From Myxococcus xanthus (lineage in GTDB: Bacteria > Myxococcota > Myxococcia > Myxococcales > Myxococcaceae): a stretch of 64,000 bases of DNA. Of the stretch, positions 25,647 through 34,077 are shown piece by piece. The translations under genes and the position numbers were made by a program. The notes beneath the pieces are model-generated. The model saw only the letters and a program-made list of their open reading frames with translations, did not search any database and had not been told where the DNA came from. Where the stretch lies: the NCBI RefSeq assembly GCF_900106535.1, contig NZ_FNOH01000003.1, positions 1 through 64,000 on the forward strand, written 5' to 3'. The stretch's first letter is position 1. Every line of letters begins with the position of its first letter.

Positions 25647-26348
25647 TCAGCGGCCCGCCGCCACGCGCGCGAAGTGGTGCGCGAGGCGGTGCAGCACCTC
25701 CGTGTTGTCGGCCTCGGCCGCCTTGAGCTTGGGCAACTGCGCCTTCAGCTCCTGGAGGTTCTTTCCGCGTTGCTGGAGGCTGTCCGCCTCGATGTCAATC
25801 CATCGCCCCAGCTCGCTGGCGGTCAGCTCCAGGTGGAACTGGAAGCCGTAGGACGTGCCCAACCGGAAGGCCTGCTGGGTGTACCGGTCCGTGGACGCCA
25901 GCAACGTGGCGTCCGGGACGGGCGCATAGGAATCACCGTGCCAGTGCGCCACCACCGTGCGCGGACGGGCCCCGGACAGCACGGGGTCCTTCTGCGCCTC
26001 CGGCGTCCATCGCACCGGGCCCACGCCCACCTCGAAGCCATTCTTCCCGGGGAACACGTCCGCGCCCGCCGCTGCAGCGAGCATCTGGGCGCCCAGGCAG
26101 AAGCCCAGGCACGGGCGCTCATAGGCGAGCCGCTCCATGAGGATGCCCAACTCCTGCCGCAGGAAGGGATGCTGCTCGGATTCGTAGACGGCCATGCGAC
26201 CGCCCATGACGACCAGCAGTTCCGCGTCCACGTCCTCCCGGCGCACGGTGCGGAAGCGGTTCACCAGCGTGAAGCCCGCCGCTTGCAACACCGGCCCCAG
26301 CAGGCCGGGCCCTTCGTGCTCCTCGTGCTGGAACACCACCGCGCGCAT
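25647..26348 (-). CDS. Class I glutamine amidotransferase-like protein
   Basis: Glutamine amidotransferase fold, probably releasing ammonia from glutamine or acting on a gamma-glutamyl compound. The 233-residue product has the nucleophile elbow GFCLGAQML and the His in FQFHLELTASE. MRAVVFQHEEHEGPGLL is a common start of this stand-alone subgroup. The start at 26348 has a near-perfect GGAGGTGA 5 bases upstream, so the upstream in-frame start that lies inside this site is rejected. A long helical C-terminus follows the catalytic domain. It resembles GMP-synthase-like stand-alone amidotransferases; substrate unknown. Confidence 0.88.
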   Translation of the reverse strand: MRAVVFQHEEHEGPGLLGPVLQAAGFTLVNRFRTVRREDVDAELLVVMGGRMAVYESEQHPFLRQELGILMERLAYERPCLGFCLGAQMLAAAAGADVFPGKNGFEVGVGPVRWTPEAQKDPVLSGARPRTVVAHWHGDSYAPVPDATLLASTDRYTQQAFRLGTSYGFQFHLELTASELGRWIDIEADSLQQRGKNLQELKAQLPKLKAAEADNTEVLHRLAHHFARVAAGR

Positions 26349-26388
26349 CGACGTCACCTCCAAAGCCGCGGGCGCCCTGCCCGCCGGC

Positions 26389-26667
26389 TCAATCGTATGC
26401 GCACGACGTGCAGATGTTGAGGCAGGTCCCCACCTGCTCTCTGTACTCCTTCACACACTCCTGGTTGGAGGCGCAGTTCACGTCGCTGGTACAGCCGGGC
26501 TCGCAATAGCTGAGCGTGGCGTCCGCGCAGTACTGCCCCGGCTGGCAGGGGTCATCGCCCATGAAATCCCCGCACTCGGTGTACCCGGGCTGAAGGGGCG
26601 CCATGACACAGGCGCTGCTTCCCAGTGCGAGCAGGGCAATGACAGCGGGCCAGAGACGGGTACGCAT
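26389..26667 (-). CDS. Small cysteine-rich lipoprotein
   Basis: A 92-residue predicted lipoprotein: signal LWPAVIALLALGSSAC, then a small domain with about nine further cysteines (CGDFMGDDPCQPGQYC, CEPGCTSDVNC, CVKEYREQVGTCLNICTSC). The pattern suggests a disulfide-rich knot similar to the Cys-rich modules common in secreted myxobacterial proteins. AAAGG lies about eight bases before the ATG at 26667. It is on the same strand as the DUF1592 gene (86 bp downstream of which the promoter region would have to lie elsewhere) and the amidotransferase gene follows it. Function unknown. Confidence 0.7.
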   Translation of the reverse strand: MRTRLWPAVIALLALGSSACVMAPLQPGYTECGDFMGDDPCQPGQYCADATLSYCEPGCTSDVNCASNQECVKEYREQVGTCLNICTSCAYD

Positions 26668-26752
26668 CGAAATACCTTTCGGGAGCAAGCGGAGGATGCC
26701 CGCTTGCTCCCGACGGCCGTCCGAGCGCCGTATTCACGGCCCGTGCGCCGTT

Positions 26753-28792
26753 CTACTCCGCGGCCGGTACCGGGCAGCGGTTGCGGAAACTGTCGCTGAG
26801 CGCCACGGCCACCAGCAGCTCGGGGAGCCGGTGTCCACCCGCCGAGAAGCGCGTGTCCACGTAGCGCACGGTGGCCTCGTCCTCGTCCGTCAGCGCGCGG
26901 CCCAAGCCATAGGCCAGCGCCTGCCGCGTCATGCACGTCGCGAAGGCCGGGTCGCCCTTGAGGATGGTCGCCAGCTCACGCGGTCCCTGGAACGACACGC
27001 CCTTGAAGTTGCCCGTGGCGTCCACCGGCGAGCCGTTGTCCGTCTCCCGCCAGGCCCCGGCCGCGTCGTAGTTCTCCAGGCTGAAACCGATGGGGTCCAG
27101 CGTGTCGTGGCAGCCCGCGCAGGCGGGGTTCGCGCGATGCAGCTCGGTGATCTGCCGCAGCGTGGAGCCCGGCGGCACCTGCGTGGGCAGCGCCTCCACA
27201 CCCGGAGGCGGAGGAGGAGGCTCCTGGCACAGCAGCTTGCCCAGCACCCACTTGCCGCGAAGCACCGGCGAGGTGCGCGTGGCCAGCGACGCCTGCGCCA
27301 GCACACCTGCCTGGCCCAGCACACCGCCGCGCCGTCCGTCGCCCGTGCTCACGCGCGTGACGGAGGTGGAGCCCGGGCGAGGCAGGCCGTAGTAGTCCGC
27401 GAGCCGGTCGTTGACGTAGGTGAAGTCCGCGTCCAGCAACTCCAGCGCGCTGCGGTCCTCGTTGAGGAAGGCGCGGAAGAAGCTCTCCCCTTCCTCGCGC
27501 ATGGCGCGCTTGAGCTCGGAATCCATGCCGGGGAACAGCGCCGGGTCCGCGGTGATGCCGTCCACCTTCCGCAGGCCCAGCCACTGGCCGGCGAAGTTCT
27601 GCACCAGCGCTTCGGACCGCGGGTCCTTCAGCATCCGGCGCACCTGCGCCTCCAGTACCTCGGGGTCGGCCAACCGGCCTGCGTCCGCCAGTGACGTCAG
27701 CTCCGCGTCGGGCTGGCTGCTCCAGAGGAAGTACGACAGGCGCGATGCAAGCTCGCGCGCGGACAGCTCGCTCTTGCCCGTCCCTGGCGCCTGCGTCTCC
27801 ACGACCTGGAAGAGGAAGTGCGGCGACAGCAGCACCGAACGGAGCGCGAACTTCGCCGCCAGCTCGAAGCCGTCCCCCGACTCCCGCACGAGCGTGTAGA
27901 CGCTCATCAACTCCGCGACCTCGTCCGGCTTCGCGGGACGCCGCCAGGCGCGGTTCGCGAGCGACTCCACCATCTGCCGGGCACAGGCTTCTTCCCCGGT
28001 GGTGGCCGGTTCGCACACTCGCAGGTGGCGCTGGGTGGCCACCGACGTGGGCGCGGGCGAGCGGACCTCCATCCAATCCAGCAGGAGGTTGCGGTCCGTG
28101 GACGTGGCCGGGTCGTAGGTGTCGTTGGTGAAGCGCACGGTGAAGCGCTTCTGCCCCGGCGAGTCCACCCGCACCGGCTGCGTGTACACCGTGGGCGTGG
28201 TGGCCGGCACGTCGAGCGACGCCACCACGACGCCATCCAGCAGCCACTGCATCCGCACCGGGTCCGGCGGCGCCTGCGTGCCCCACGCGCGCACGGAGAG
28301 CTGGTACTCGCCGGCCTGCGCGAAGGTGAAGGTGGCGGAGAGGTCGCCGTTGGACCACAGGTTCCACACGGTGCCGTTCTGCTCGCTGGCTCCGGTGGTG
28401 GCGCTGGCGGACTCGGCCTCGATGCGAACGGTGCCACCTCCGGCGCTGGCGGCGCCGTCCCGGGCCCAGGCCTGGTCGATGAGACGGCCCGCGGTGGCCT
28501 CATAGGCCTCCACCAGCGCGGGGGACATGCCCAGCAGGCTGGCCTCGTTGTCGAAGCCGTGGCCCGTGGGGTCCGCCGGGAAGGTCGTCGCGGGCCGGCC
28601 CGTCTCGCCAAGCAGATCGCGCACGGTGTTGTCGTACTCCGCGCGGTTCAGCCGGCGCAGCGAATGCGCGCCATCCGAGCAGTTCTGCGCGGCGACGACG
28701 GGCTTGGGGTCCTGGGTGCGCGCGACGGGCAGTTCGTCCGAGCACGCGGTGAGCAGCAACGGGATGCCGAAGAGCAGTGAGCGGGTCTTCAT
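26753..28792 (-). CDS. DUF1592-type lipoprotein with CxxCH and an inserted carbohydrate-binding-like domain
   Basis: A 679-residue lipoprotein (signal LLFGIPLLLTAC). Domain order: DUF1587 (SLRRLNRAEYDNTVRDLLG), a beta-sandwich resembling CBM36/60-like carbohydrate modules (VRIEAESAS, FAQAGEYQLSVRAWG, NLLLDWMEV), DUF1595 (LANRAWRRPAKPDEVAEL), DUF1592 (SARELASRLSYFLWSS), DUF1588 and DUF1585 (MTRQALAYGLGRALTDEDE). CAGCHDTLDPIGFSLENYD holds a heme-c site, CxxCH. The family is known from planctomycetes and myxobacteria and is usually paired with a DUF1552 protein, as here (14-bp gap). A role in extracellular polymer oxidation or binding is suspected; none is proven. Confidence 0.9.
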   Translation of the reverse strand: MKTRSLLFGIPLLLTACSDELPVARTQDPKPVVAAQNCSDGAHSLRRLNRAEYDNTVRDLLGETGRPATTFPADPTGHGFDNEASLLGMSPALVEAYEATAGRLIDQAWARDGAASAGGGTVRIEAESASATTGASEQNGTVWNLWSNGDLSATFTFAQAGEYQLSVRAWGTQAPPDPVRMQWLLDGVVVASLDVPATTPTVYTQPVRVDSPGQKRFTVRFTNDTYDPATSTDRNLLLDWMEVRSPAPTSVATQRHLRVCEPATTGEEACARQMVESLANRAWRRPAKPDEVAELMSVYTLVRESGDGFELAAKFALRSVLLSPHFLFQVVETQAPGTGKSELSARELASRLSYFLWSSQPDAELTSLADAGRLADPEVLEAQVRRMLKDPRSEALVQNFAGQWLGLRKVDGITADPALFPGMDSELKRAMREEGESFFRAFLNEDRSALELLDADFTYVNDRLADYYGLPRPGSTSVTRVSTGDGRRGGVLGQAGVLAQASLATRTSPVLRGKWVLGKLLCQEPPPPPPGVEALPTQVPPGSTLRQITELHRANPACAGCHDTLDPIGFSLENYDAAGAWRETDNGSPVDATGNFKGVSFQGPRELATILKGDPAFATCMTRQALAYGLGRALTDEDEATVRYVDTRFSAGGHRLPELLVAVALSDSFRNRCPVPAAE

Positions 28793-28805
28793 GTGCGGTC
28801 TCCCC

Positions 28806-30200
28806 TCACGCCAGCCCGGCGAGCGGTCCCTGTGCCAGCGGTCCGAAGGTGCCTCGTGGAATCTCGAAGGCCTGGAGGATGGAGAGCAGCACGTCTCCAC
28901 ACCGCTTGCCTTGTGCCCGCATGTGCCGGCCCGGCCGGATGGCTCCGCCCGCGCGCCCCGCGAGCAGCACCGGCATGTCGTAGTGGTTGTGCCAGTCACT
29001 GTGCGAGATGTCGCTCGAGTAGAACACCGCCACGTTGTCGAGCAGCGTGCCCTCCCCCTCCGGCACCGCCTTCAGCCGTTGCACCAGGTGCGCGAAGCGG
29101 GCCACCTGCCACCGGTCGATCTCCACCTTGGCCGCCAGCTTCACCGGATCGTTACCGTGGTGGGAGGCATCGCCGTGGTGGGAGAAGGCCCGGCCGTTGA
29201 CGGTGAACATCATCGGGCTGACGCACATGCCGAGCATCAGCGTGGCGACGCGGGTGGCGTCGCACTCGAAGGACTTCACGATGAGGTCGCACATCAGGTT
29301 GGCGTAGGCCGTGCCATCCATGGGGATGCCCACGGGCCGGGCGCCCGTGGTGCACGCGGCGGCCGGAGCACCCTGCTCTGCCTTCTGGATGGCGACCTCG
29401 ATTTCGCGGATGCCCGTGAGGTACTCGTCCAGCCGGAGCTTGTCCGCCTGGCCCACCTTCGCCTGGAGCGCCTTCGCCTGGCCCGTCATCCGGTCAAGCA
29501 CGCTGCGCCGGTACATCCAGAGGCGCCGCTCCGCGTCCGTGGGTCCTTCGGCTGGAAGCGAACCGAAGAGCCGGTCGAAGATGACGCGTGGGTTGTAGAC
29601 GTTGGGCAGCCGCCGGCCGCGGGAAAACGTCACCATGCAGTGGTCCTCGCCGCTGCAATGGTCCTGCGTGTCGTCATAGGACGACGTCTTCGGGTCGATG
29701 AAGCCATCCCCGTTCGCGTCGCGGTAGCCGGGGTTGTAGTAGCCGTTGTTCTCCACGCTCAGCGTGAGCGCCGGCACGCGCACCTGGGCCGACGTGGCGC
29801 GCGCGATCACCTGATCGATGGAGTCCGTGCTGCCCGCGACGATGCGCTCGGACGCGGTGAGCATCATCCAGAAGCCGCCTTCGTGCGTGCGCTCATAGTA
29901 GTCCCACGCGCCCAGCCGCATGCCGCTCAGCACCAGGACGTCATCCTTCACCGGGGCCAGCGGGGACAGCGTGGGCGTCAGCGCGTAGTTCGCGCCTTCG
30001 GTCGTCGGAAACCATTGGTTCGGGACGACGCCCGCGGAGTGGAACATGCCCACGAAGCGCAGCGGCGGCTTCGCACCGGACGCTTGCGCGCGTGCCGTTG
30101 AGGGAGCCATGGCCTCCAGCCAGGGCAATGCAAGCGCCGCTCCCGCGGCACCCCGCAGCAGGCTGCGTCGCGACAGCTCCCAGGTTCTCGATTTCGGCAC
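28806..30200 (-). CDS. DUF1552 protein with Tat signal
   Basis: A 464-residue exported protein of the DUF1552 family, the usual genomic partner of DUF1592 proteins. The GTG start at 30200 has AAGGA upstream and gives a twin-arginine signal (SRRSLLRGAAGAALALPWLEAM). The body has GMFHSAGVVPNQWFP, GGFWMMLTASE, SIDQVIAR and a C-terminal AVFYSSDISHSDWHNHYDMP plus LLAGRAGG. These recall the alkaline-phosphatase-like DUF1501/DUF1552 fold. Tat export implies folding, perhaps with a cofactor, before secretion. It is the first gene of the pair; a leader hairpin lies just before the start. Confidence 0.9.
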   Translation of the reverse strand: MPKSRTWELSRRSLLRGAAGAALALPWLEAMAPSTARAQASGAKPPLRFVGMFHSAGVVPNQWFPTTEGANYALTPTLSPLAPVKDDVLVLSGMRLGAWDYYERTHEGGFWMMLTASERIVAGSTDSIDQVIARATSAQVRVPALTLSVENNGYYNPGYRDANGDGFIDPKTSSYDDTQDHCSGEDHCMVTFSRGRRLPNVYNPRVIFDRLFGSLPAEGPTDAERRLWMYRRSVLDRMTGQAKALQAKVGQADKLRLDEYLTGIREIEVAIQKAEQGAPAAACTTGARPVGIPMDGTAYANLMCDLIVKSFECDATRVATLMLGMCVSPMMFTVNGRAFSHHGDASHHGNDPVKLAAKVEIDRWQVARFAHLVQRLKAVPEGEGTLLDNVAVFYSSDISHSDWHNHYDMPVLLAGRAGGAIRPGRHMRAQGKRCGDVLLSILQAFEIPRGTFGPLAQGPLAGLA

Positions 30201-30212
30201 GGGGGGGTCCTT

Positions 30213-30242
30213 GTTGTCTGAGCCGCCGCATTGCTCAGCAAC
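30213..30242. promoter_or_regulatory. Leader hairpin or operator before the DUF1552/DUF1592 pair
   Basis: GTTG plus CTGAGC (30213-30223, with one extra T) pairs with GCTCAG plus CAAC (30233-30242), giving a ten-bp stem with one bulge and a nine-base loop. It abuts the AAGGA of the DUF1552 gene, so it could control translation or be a repressor site. Seen by eye only. Confidence 0.4.
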
Positions 30243-30323
30243 GAGGGTGCCACCCCTGAAAGCACCAGGAATTCCGGAGAGTTGCAGTCCTCGTGGATTC
30301 CCGAGGGCGCGGCGGGGGGCTCG

Positions 30324-30345
30324 ACCCCACACGCCGGTGTGGGGT
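30324..30345 (-). terminator. Hairpin downstream of tesB
   Basis: ACCCCACAC (30324-30332) and GTGTGGGGT (30337-30345) form a perfect nine-bp stem with a GCCG tetraloop, 15 bases after the tesB stop. No U-run follows on the minus strand, so termination may be Rho-assisted or the hairpin may protect the 3' end. Confidence 0.55.
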
Positions 30346-30359
30346 GTCGTCCCCGTTTC

Positions 30360-31229
30360 TCAGGCCGTGGGCTTGCGGATGCGCAGCAGCCCTTCCTGGG
30401 CCACCGAGGCCACCAGCCGGCCGTCACGCGTGTAGACGCTGCCGCGCGACAGGCCGCGCGCGTTGCCCGCCCACGGGCTGTCCATGGAGTACAGCAGCCA
30501 GTCGCTCACCTTCAGGTCTCCGTGGAACCACAGGGCATGGTCCAGGCTGGCGCCCAGGATGCGGGGCTGGAAGAAGCTGGCCGCGTGGGGCAGGAGCGCG
30601 GTGCTGATGAGGTTGAAGTCGGACGCGTAGGCCAGCACGTACCGATGCACCTGCGGATCCTCCGGCAGGTCGCCGTTGGCCCGGAACCACACGTGCTTGA
30701 TGGGCGCCTGCGCCTCCGGGTTGAACGGATCCTCCGGCGCCACGGGCCGGATCTCAATCGGCTTCTCCCCCAGGAACTTCTCCCGCAGGGCTTCCGGGAT
30801 GCGGGCGGACACGCGGCTCAGCAGCTCCTGCTCCGAGGCCAGCGCCTCCGGGCCTGGCACCTCCGGCATGGGCGCCTGGTGGGCAAAGCCCTCTTCGTCC
30901 CCGTGGAAGGAGGCGATCATCGTCAGGATGGGCTCGCCCTTCTGCACGGCCACGACGCGGCGCGTGGTGATGCTGCCGCCGTCCCGCACCCGGTCCACCG
31001 TGTAGACGACTGGAAGCGTCGCGTCGCCCGGGCGCAGGAAGTAGCCGTGCAGGGAGTGGACATGCCGGCCGGCGGGCACCGTCTGGCTGCCCGCGGACAA
31101 CGCCTGCCCCAGCACCTGGCCGCCGAAGAGCTGGCGGAACCCCAGGTCTTGACTCCGGCCACGAAACAGATTTTCCTCGATTTTCTCCAGTTTAAGGAGC
31201 GCCAACAGCTCATCCAGGACTCGGCTCAT
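30360..31229 (-). CDS. tesB: Acyl-CoA thioesterase II
   Basis: Double hot-dog acyl-CoA thioesterase that hydrolyses medium- and long-chain acyl-CoAs. The 289-residue length is typical. The start at 31229 (MSRVLDELLALLKLEKIEENLFRG) matches the family N-terminus. FGGQVLGQAL and HSLHGYFLRPGD belong to the first hot-dog; the second has SDFNLISTALLPH, SLDHALWFH and a C-terminal SVAQEGLLR. Asp, Ser/Thr and Gln in the last three correspond to the TesB catalytic set. A strong hairpin follows the gene. It is probably monocistronic and involved in fatty acid or polyketide housekeeping. Confidence 0.93.
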   Translation of the reverse strand: MSRVLDELLALLKLEKIEENLFRGRSQDLGFRQLFGGQVLGQALSAGSQTVPAGRHVHSLHGYFLRPGDATLPVVYTVDRVRDGGSITTRRVVAVQKGEPILTMIASFHGDEEGFAHQAPMPEVPGPEALASEQELLSRVSARIPEALREKFLGEKPIEIRPVAPEDPFNPEAQAPIKHVWFRANGDLPEDPQVHRYVLAYASDFNLISTALLPHAASFFQPRILGASLDHALWFHGDLKVSDWLLYSMDSPWAGNARGLSRGSVYTRDGRLVASVAQEGLLRIRKPTA

Positions 31230-31496
31230 GGCCCCTGTCGTAATCGACCCGGGCACCGGTGTCTCGGGAAGCGGCGCCCTGTGCATGGTCCCTTGCCGGG
31301 TCCCGCCCGACCGCGGAGCCGTGTCGGTTCACGATGAGAATAGACGACTCATGCGCAGCGCCGCAGTGCATCAATGACATACGGCGTCATGGGTAGCCTC
31401 CACTTTTAGCAACCTTTGAGAGCGGAGACGCTTGAAGCGCCCCGCCCTCTTGCGCGACGCTAATGCTCAACGCTGGACACTCCATCCGGGGGGCGA

Positions 31497-32420
31497 ATGC
31501 AGTCGAATGTATTCACGGCGGTACTCATGCCGCTGGCGCTGGCCGTCATCATGCTCGGGCTTGGCCTGACGCTGACGCTGGCGGACTTCAAGCGGGTCAT
31601 TGTCTATCCGCGCGCCATCCTGGTGGGCCTCGGCAGCCAGATGTTGGTGTTGCCGGTGGCGTGCCTGCTCATCGCCCACGCTTTCCGTCTACCGCCGGAG
31701 CTGGCGGTGGGGCTGATGCTGCTGGCGGCCTCCCCTGGCGGCGCGACGGCGAACCTCTTCAGCCACCTGGCCCGCGGTGACGTGGCGCTCAACATCACGC
31801 TGACGGCGGTGAACAGCGCGCTGTCGCTCGTCACGCTGCCGCTCATCATCAACCTGTCGCTGGCGCACTTCATGGACGAGGGCCGCGCGGTTCCCATGCA
31901 GTTCGCGAAGATCGTGCAGGTGGTGCTCATCGTGCTGGGGCCGGTGAGCCTGGGCATGTTCATCCGCTCGCGCAGCGCGGCCGTCGCGCAGCGCATGGAC
32001 AAGCCCATTCGCATCCTGTCCACCCTCTTCCTCGTCGCGGTGATTGCAGCGTCCGTGTACACGGAGCGCGCGAATGCGCTCAGCTTCTTCCGCCAGGTGG
32101 GCCCGGCGGCGCTGGCCTTCAACCTGGTGAGCCTCGGGGTGGGCTACTTCGTGCCCATCCTGCTGCGCCTGCCCCGGCGGCAAGCGGTTGCCATTGGCAT
32201 GGAGATTGGCATTCACAACGGAATGCTTGCGATTGCCATCGCGCTCAGCCCGACGCTGCTGGCGAACTCGACCATGGCCATTCCCCCGGCCATCTACAGC
32301 CTCATCATGTACTTCACCGCGGCGGCCTTCGGCTTCTATGTCAGCCGGCGCTACGCGGATGAGCAGGACCCCGCTGTACACCGCACCCCCACGTCACTCC
32401 CCGAGAAGGTGTCTCGATGA
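31497..32420 (+). CDS. Bile acid:sodium symporter family protein (PF01758 type)
   Basis: BASS-family carrier of 307 residues with about ten hydrophobic segments. Signatures are LGLGLTLTLADFKRV, LMLLAASPGGATANLFSHLARGD and MEIGIHNGMLAIAI, which form the sodium-binding crossover in this fold. It is a second, distinct BASS protein from the one at 15381, which belongs to the SBF_like branch. The stop overlaps the next gene's start as ATGA, so it is translationally coupled to an outer-membrane-like protein. Imported substrate unknown; organic acids, sterol-like acids or pyruvate are all possible for the family. Confidence 0.92.
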   Translation: MQSNVFTAVLMPLALAVIMLGLGLTLTLADFKRVIVYPRAILVGLGSQMLVLPVACLLIAHAFRLPPELAVGLMLLAASPGGATANLFSHLARGDVALNITLTAVNSALSLVTLPLIINLSLAHFMDEGRAVPMQFAKIVQVVLIVLGPVSLGMFIRSRSAAVAQRMDKPIRILSTLFLVAVIAASVYTERANALSFFRQVGPAALAFNLVSLGVGYFVPILLRLPRRQAVAIGMEIGIHNGMLAIAIALSPTLLANSTMAIPPAIYSLIMYFTAAAFGFYVSRRYADEQDPAVHRTPTSLPEKVSR

Positions 32421-33394
32421 CGCTGCGTCGACCGCTGTCTGTGCTTTCCCTGTCACTTTGCCTGGGATTCTCCGCACCAGCCGCCGCCGAAGAGCCCGAA
32501 GCCGCTGCCCTGCCGTCGACTCCGCAGACAGCCCCCAAGCCCACCGACGCACCCACGGCCCCCACGCTCCCGCCGCTGGGGCCCGACACCCGCCTGTATT
32601 TCGCCAACATCAACTTCCTGCGTTGGAACCCGCTGGGCATGGAGACCCAGAACCGGCTCATCCTCCAGAAGCGGATGTTCGACGGCGAGTCCATGTTGAC
32701 GCGCGACAACTTCGTCAACGGCGCGTTCGCCATCAAGGCCAACCCGGCCTCGGTGAAGATTGGCCCCGTCTTCGAGATTCAGCCGCTGGCCATCTTCAAC
32801 CTGCGGGCGACCTATGAGTACGTCCGGTACTTCGGCACCTTCGGGTTCCTCCAGTCGTACAACAACCCGATGCTGGACTTCTCCGACGACGCGCGCGACT
32901 TGACGGAGGACGCCGCGTACAGCACCTCCGGTCACCACTACATGGTGGAGCCCACGCTCCAGGCGCGCTTCGGCTCGTTCGTGGTGCGGAGCAAGGCGTC
33001 CATCGAGTACTGGAACGTGGCGCTGCGCGAGGGCAACGGTGCGTCCTTCTACGACGCGCTGCTGGACACGCTCATCCCCGGCCGGGGCTGGGTGTTCACC
33101 AATGACACCGACCTGATGATGCTGACGACGCCCCAGCTCACGCTGGGGGCCCGCTTCAGCGGAGTGTGGCCGCGCTACGAGAATGGCTCGGGCGGAGCGC
33201 AGAACGTGGACAACAGCCACACGCGCATCGGCCCCATCTTGGCGTACGCCCTGAACACGCGCGAGGGCTCGTCGTTCAACCGGCCGACGATCCTGCTGAA
33301 CTTCGCGTGGTACCTGAACCACCCGAACCGTGGCGGCGCCCTGCCCTACATGATGGGCGCCTTCGCCTTCACGTCCGACTTCCTGGGCGGCTAG
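32417..33394 (+). CDS. Predicted outer-membrane beta-barrel protein coupled to the symporter
   Basis: The 325-residue product has a signal peptide (LSVLSLSLCLGFSAPAAA), a Pro/Ala/Thr-rich linker and a beta-rich body with alternating hydrophobic strands ending in aromatic residues. Examples are RLYFANINFLRWNPL, ATYEYVRYFGTFGFLQ and TILLNFAWYLNHPNR. This suggests an outer-membrane barrel, though no named family is recognised. The ATG overlaps the symporter stop by four bases. Coupling with an inner-membrane carrier suggests an outer-membrane entry route for the same substrate, which is inference. A strong terminator hairpin follows. Confidence 0.65.
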   Translation: MTLRRPLSVLSLSLCLGFSAPAAAEEPEAAALPSTPQTAPKPTDAPTAPTLPPLGPDTRLYFANINFLRWNPLGMETQNRLILQKRMFDGESMLTRDNFVNGAFAIKANPASVKIGPVFEIQPLAIFNLRATYEYVRYFGTFGFLQSYNNPMLDFSDDARDLTEDAAYSTSGHHYMVEPTLQARFGSFVVRSKASIEYWNVALREGNGASFYDALLDTLIPGRGWVFTNDTDLMMLTTPQLTLGARFSGVWPRYENGSGGAQNVDNSHTRIGPILAYALNTREGSSFNRPTILLNFAWYLNHPNRGGALPYMMGAFAFTSDFLGG

Positions 33395-33406
33395 GCGGAG
33401 GACTTC

Positions 33407-33438
33407 CGCCGGGCGTCCTGTCTTGGGGACGCCCGGCG
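33407..33438. terminator. Bidirectional terminator hairpin
   Basis: CGCCGGGCGTCC (33407-33418) and GGACGCCCGGCG (33427-33438) form a perfect 12-bp stem with an eight-base loop. It lies between the convergent outer-membrane protein gene and slyD, so it can serve both. No clear U-run is present. Confidence 0.75.
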
Positions 33439-33476
33439 TCGAAGCAAGGAGGGGCCCGCGAAGGCGCCCGTCCGAA

Positions 33477-33959
33477 TCAGTGAGAGTCGTGGGGCCCGTG
33501 GGCGTGGCCGTGCTCCAGCTCCTCGGCCGTCGCGGCGCGGACGTCCCGCACGGTGACCTCGAAGTGCAGCGTCTTGCCGGCCAGCGGGTGGTTGAAGTCC
33601 ACCAGCACGGAGTCGGCCTTCACTTCCTTGATGAAGAAGTCCACCTCGTCCCCGTCCGGGTCGGTGGCGCTGAGCACGCCGCCCGCCACCAGCTCCAGGC
33701 CCTCCGGGAACTCCGTCTTCGGGACTTCCTCGATGCCTTCCGGGTCATAGTCGCCGTAGCCCTCGTCGGGACCCACCGTCACCTGGAGGGTGTCACCACG
33801 CGACTTGCCCTCAAGCGCCTTTTCCAGGCCCGGGACGATTTCCTCGTGCCCCTGCAGATAGACGAGCGGCTCCCCCGGCTCGCTCTCGTCCACGGCCTTG
33901 CCGTCGCCGAGGTGGAGGCGGAAATCGATGGAGACGACGCTGTCCTTGGTAATTTTCAT
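33477..33959 (-). CDS. slyD: FKBP-type peptidyl-prolyl isomerase, SlyD-like
   Basis: Folding helper that isomerises Xaa-Pro bonds and, in SlyD, binds nickel and other metals. The start at 33959 (MKITKDSVVSIDFRL) is the family N-terminus. The 160-residue protein has the split FKBP domain (PLVYLQGHEEIVPGLEKALEG, VGPDEGYGDYDPEGIEEVP) with the inserted insert-in-flap domain (LVAGGVLSATDPDGDEVDFF, VDFNHPLAGKTLHFEVTV). The tail is His-rich (HGHAHGPHDSH) and could bind metal, although shorter than in E. coli SlyD. It is cytoplasmic and appears monocistronic. Confidence 0.93.
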   Translation of the reverse strand: MKITKDSVVSIDFRLHLGDGKAVDESEPGEPLVYLQGHEEIVPGLEKALEGKSRGDTLQVTVGPDEGYGDYDPEGIEEVPKTEFPEGLELVAGGVLSATDPDGDEVDFFIKEVKADSVLVDFNHPLAGKTLHFEVTVRDVRAATAEELEHGHAHGPHDSH

Positions 33960-34077
33960 GGGGCCCTCATAGCGCACGGCCGTGGCGTGTGCCTCAATCA
34001 TGTGCCTGTCTGACAATGAGGCGAGCGTCCCGCCCGGATCGACTGTCCGATTCCAGTGGTGCGGAAGCCCAGAATCG

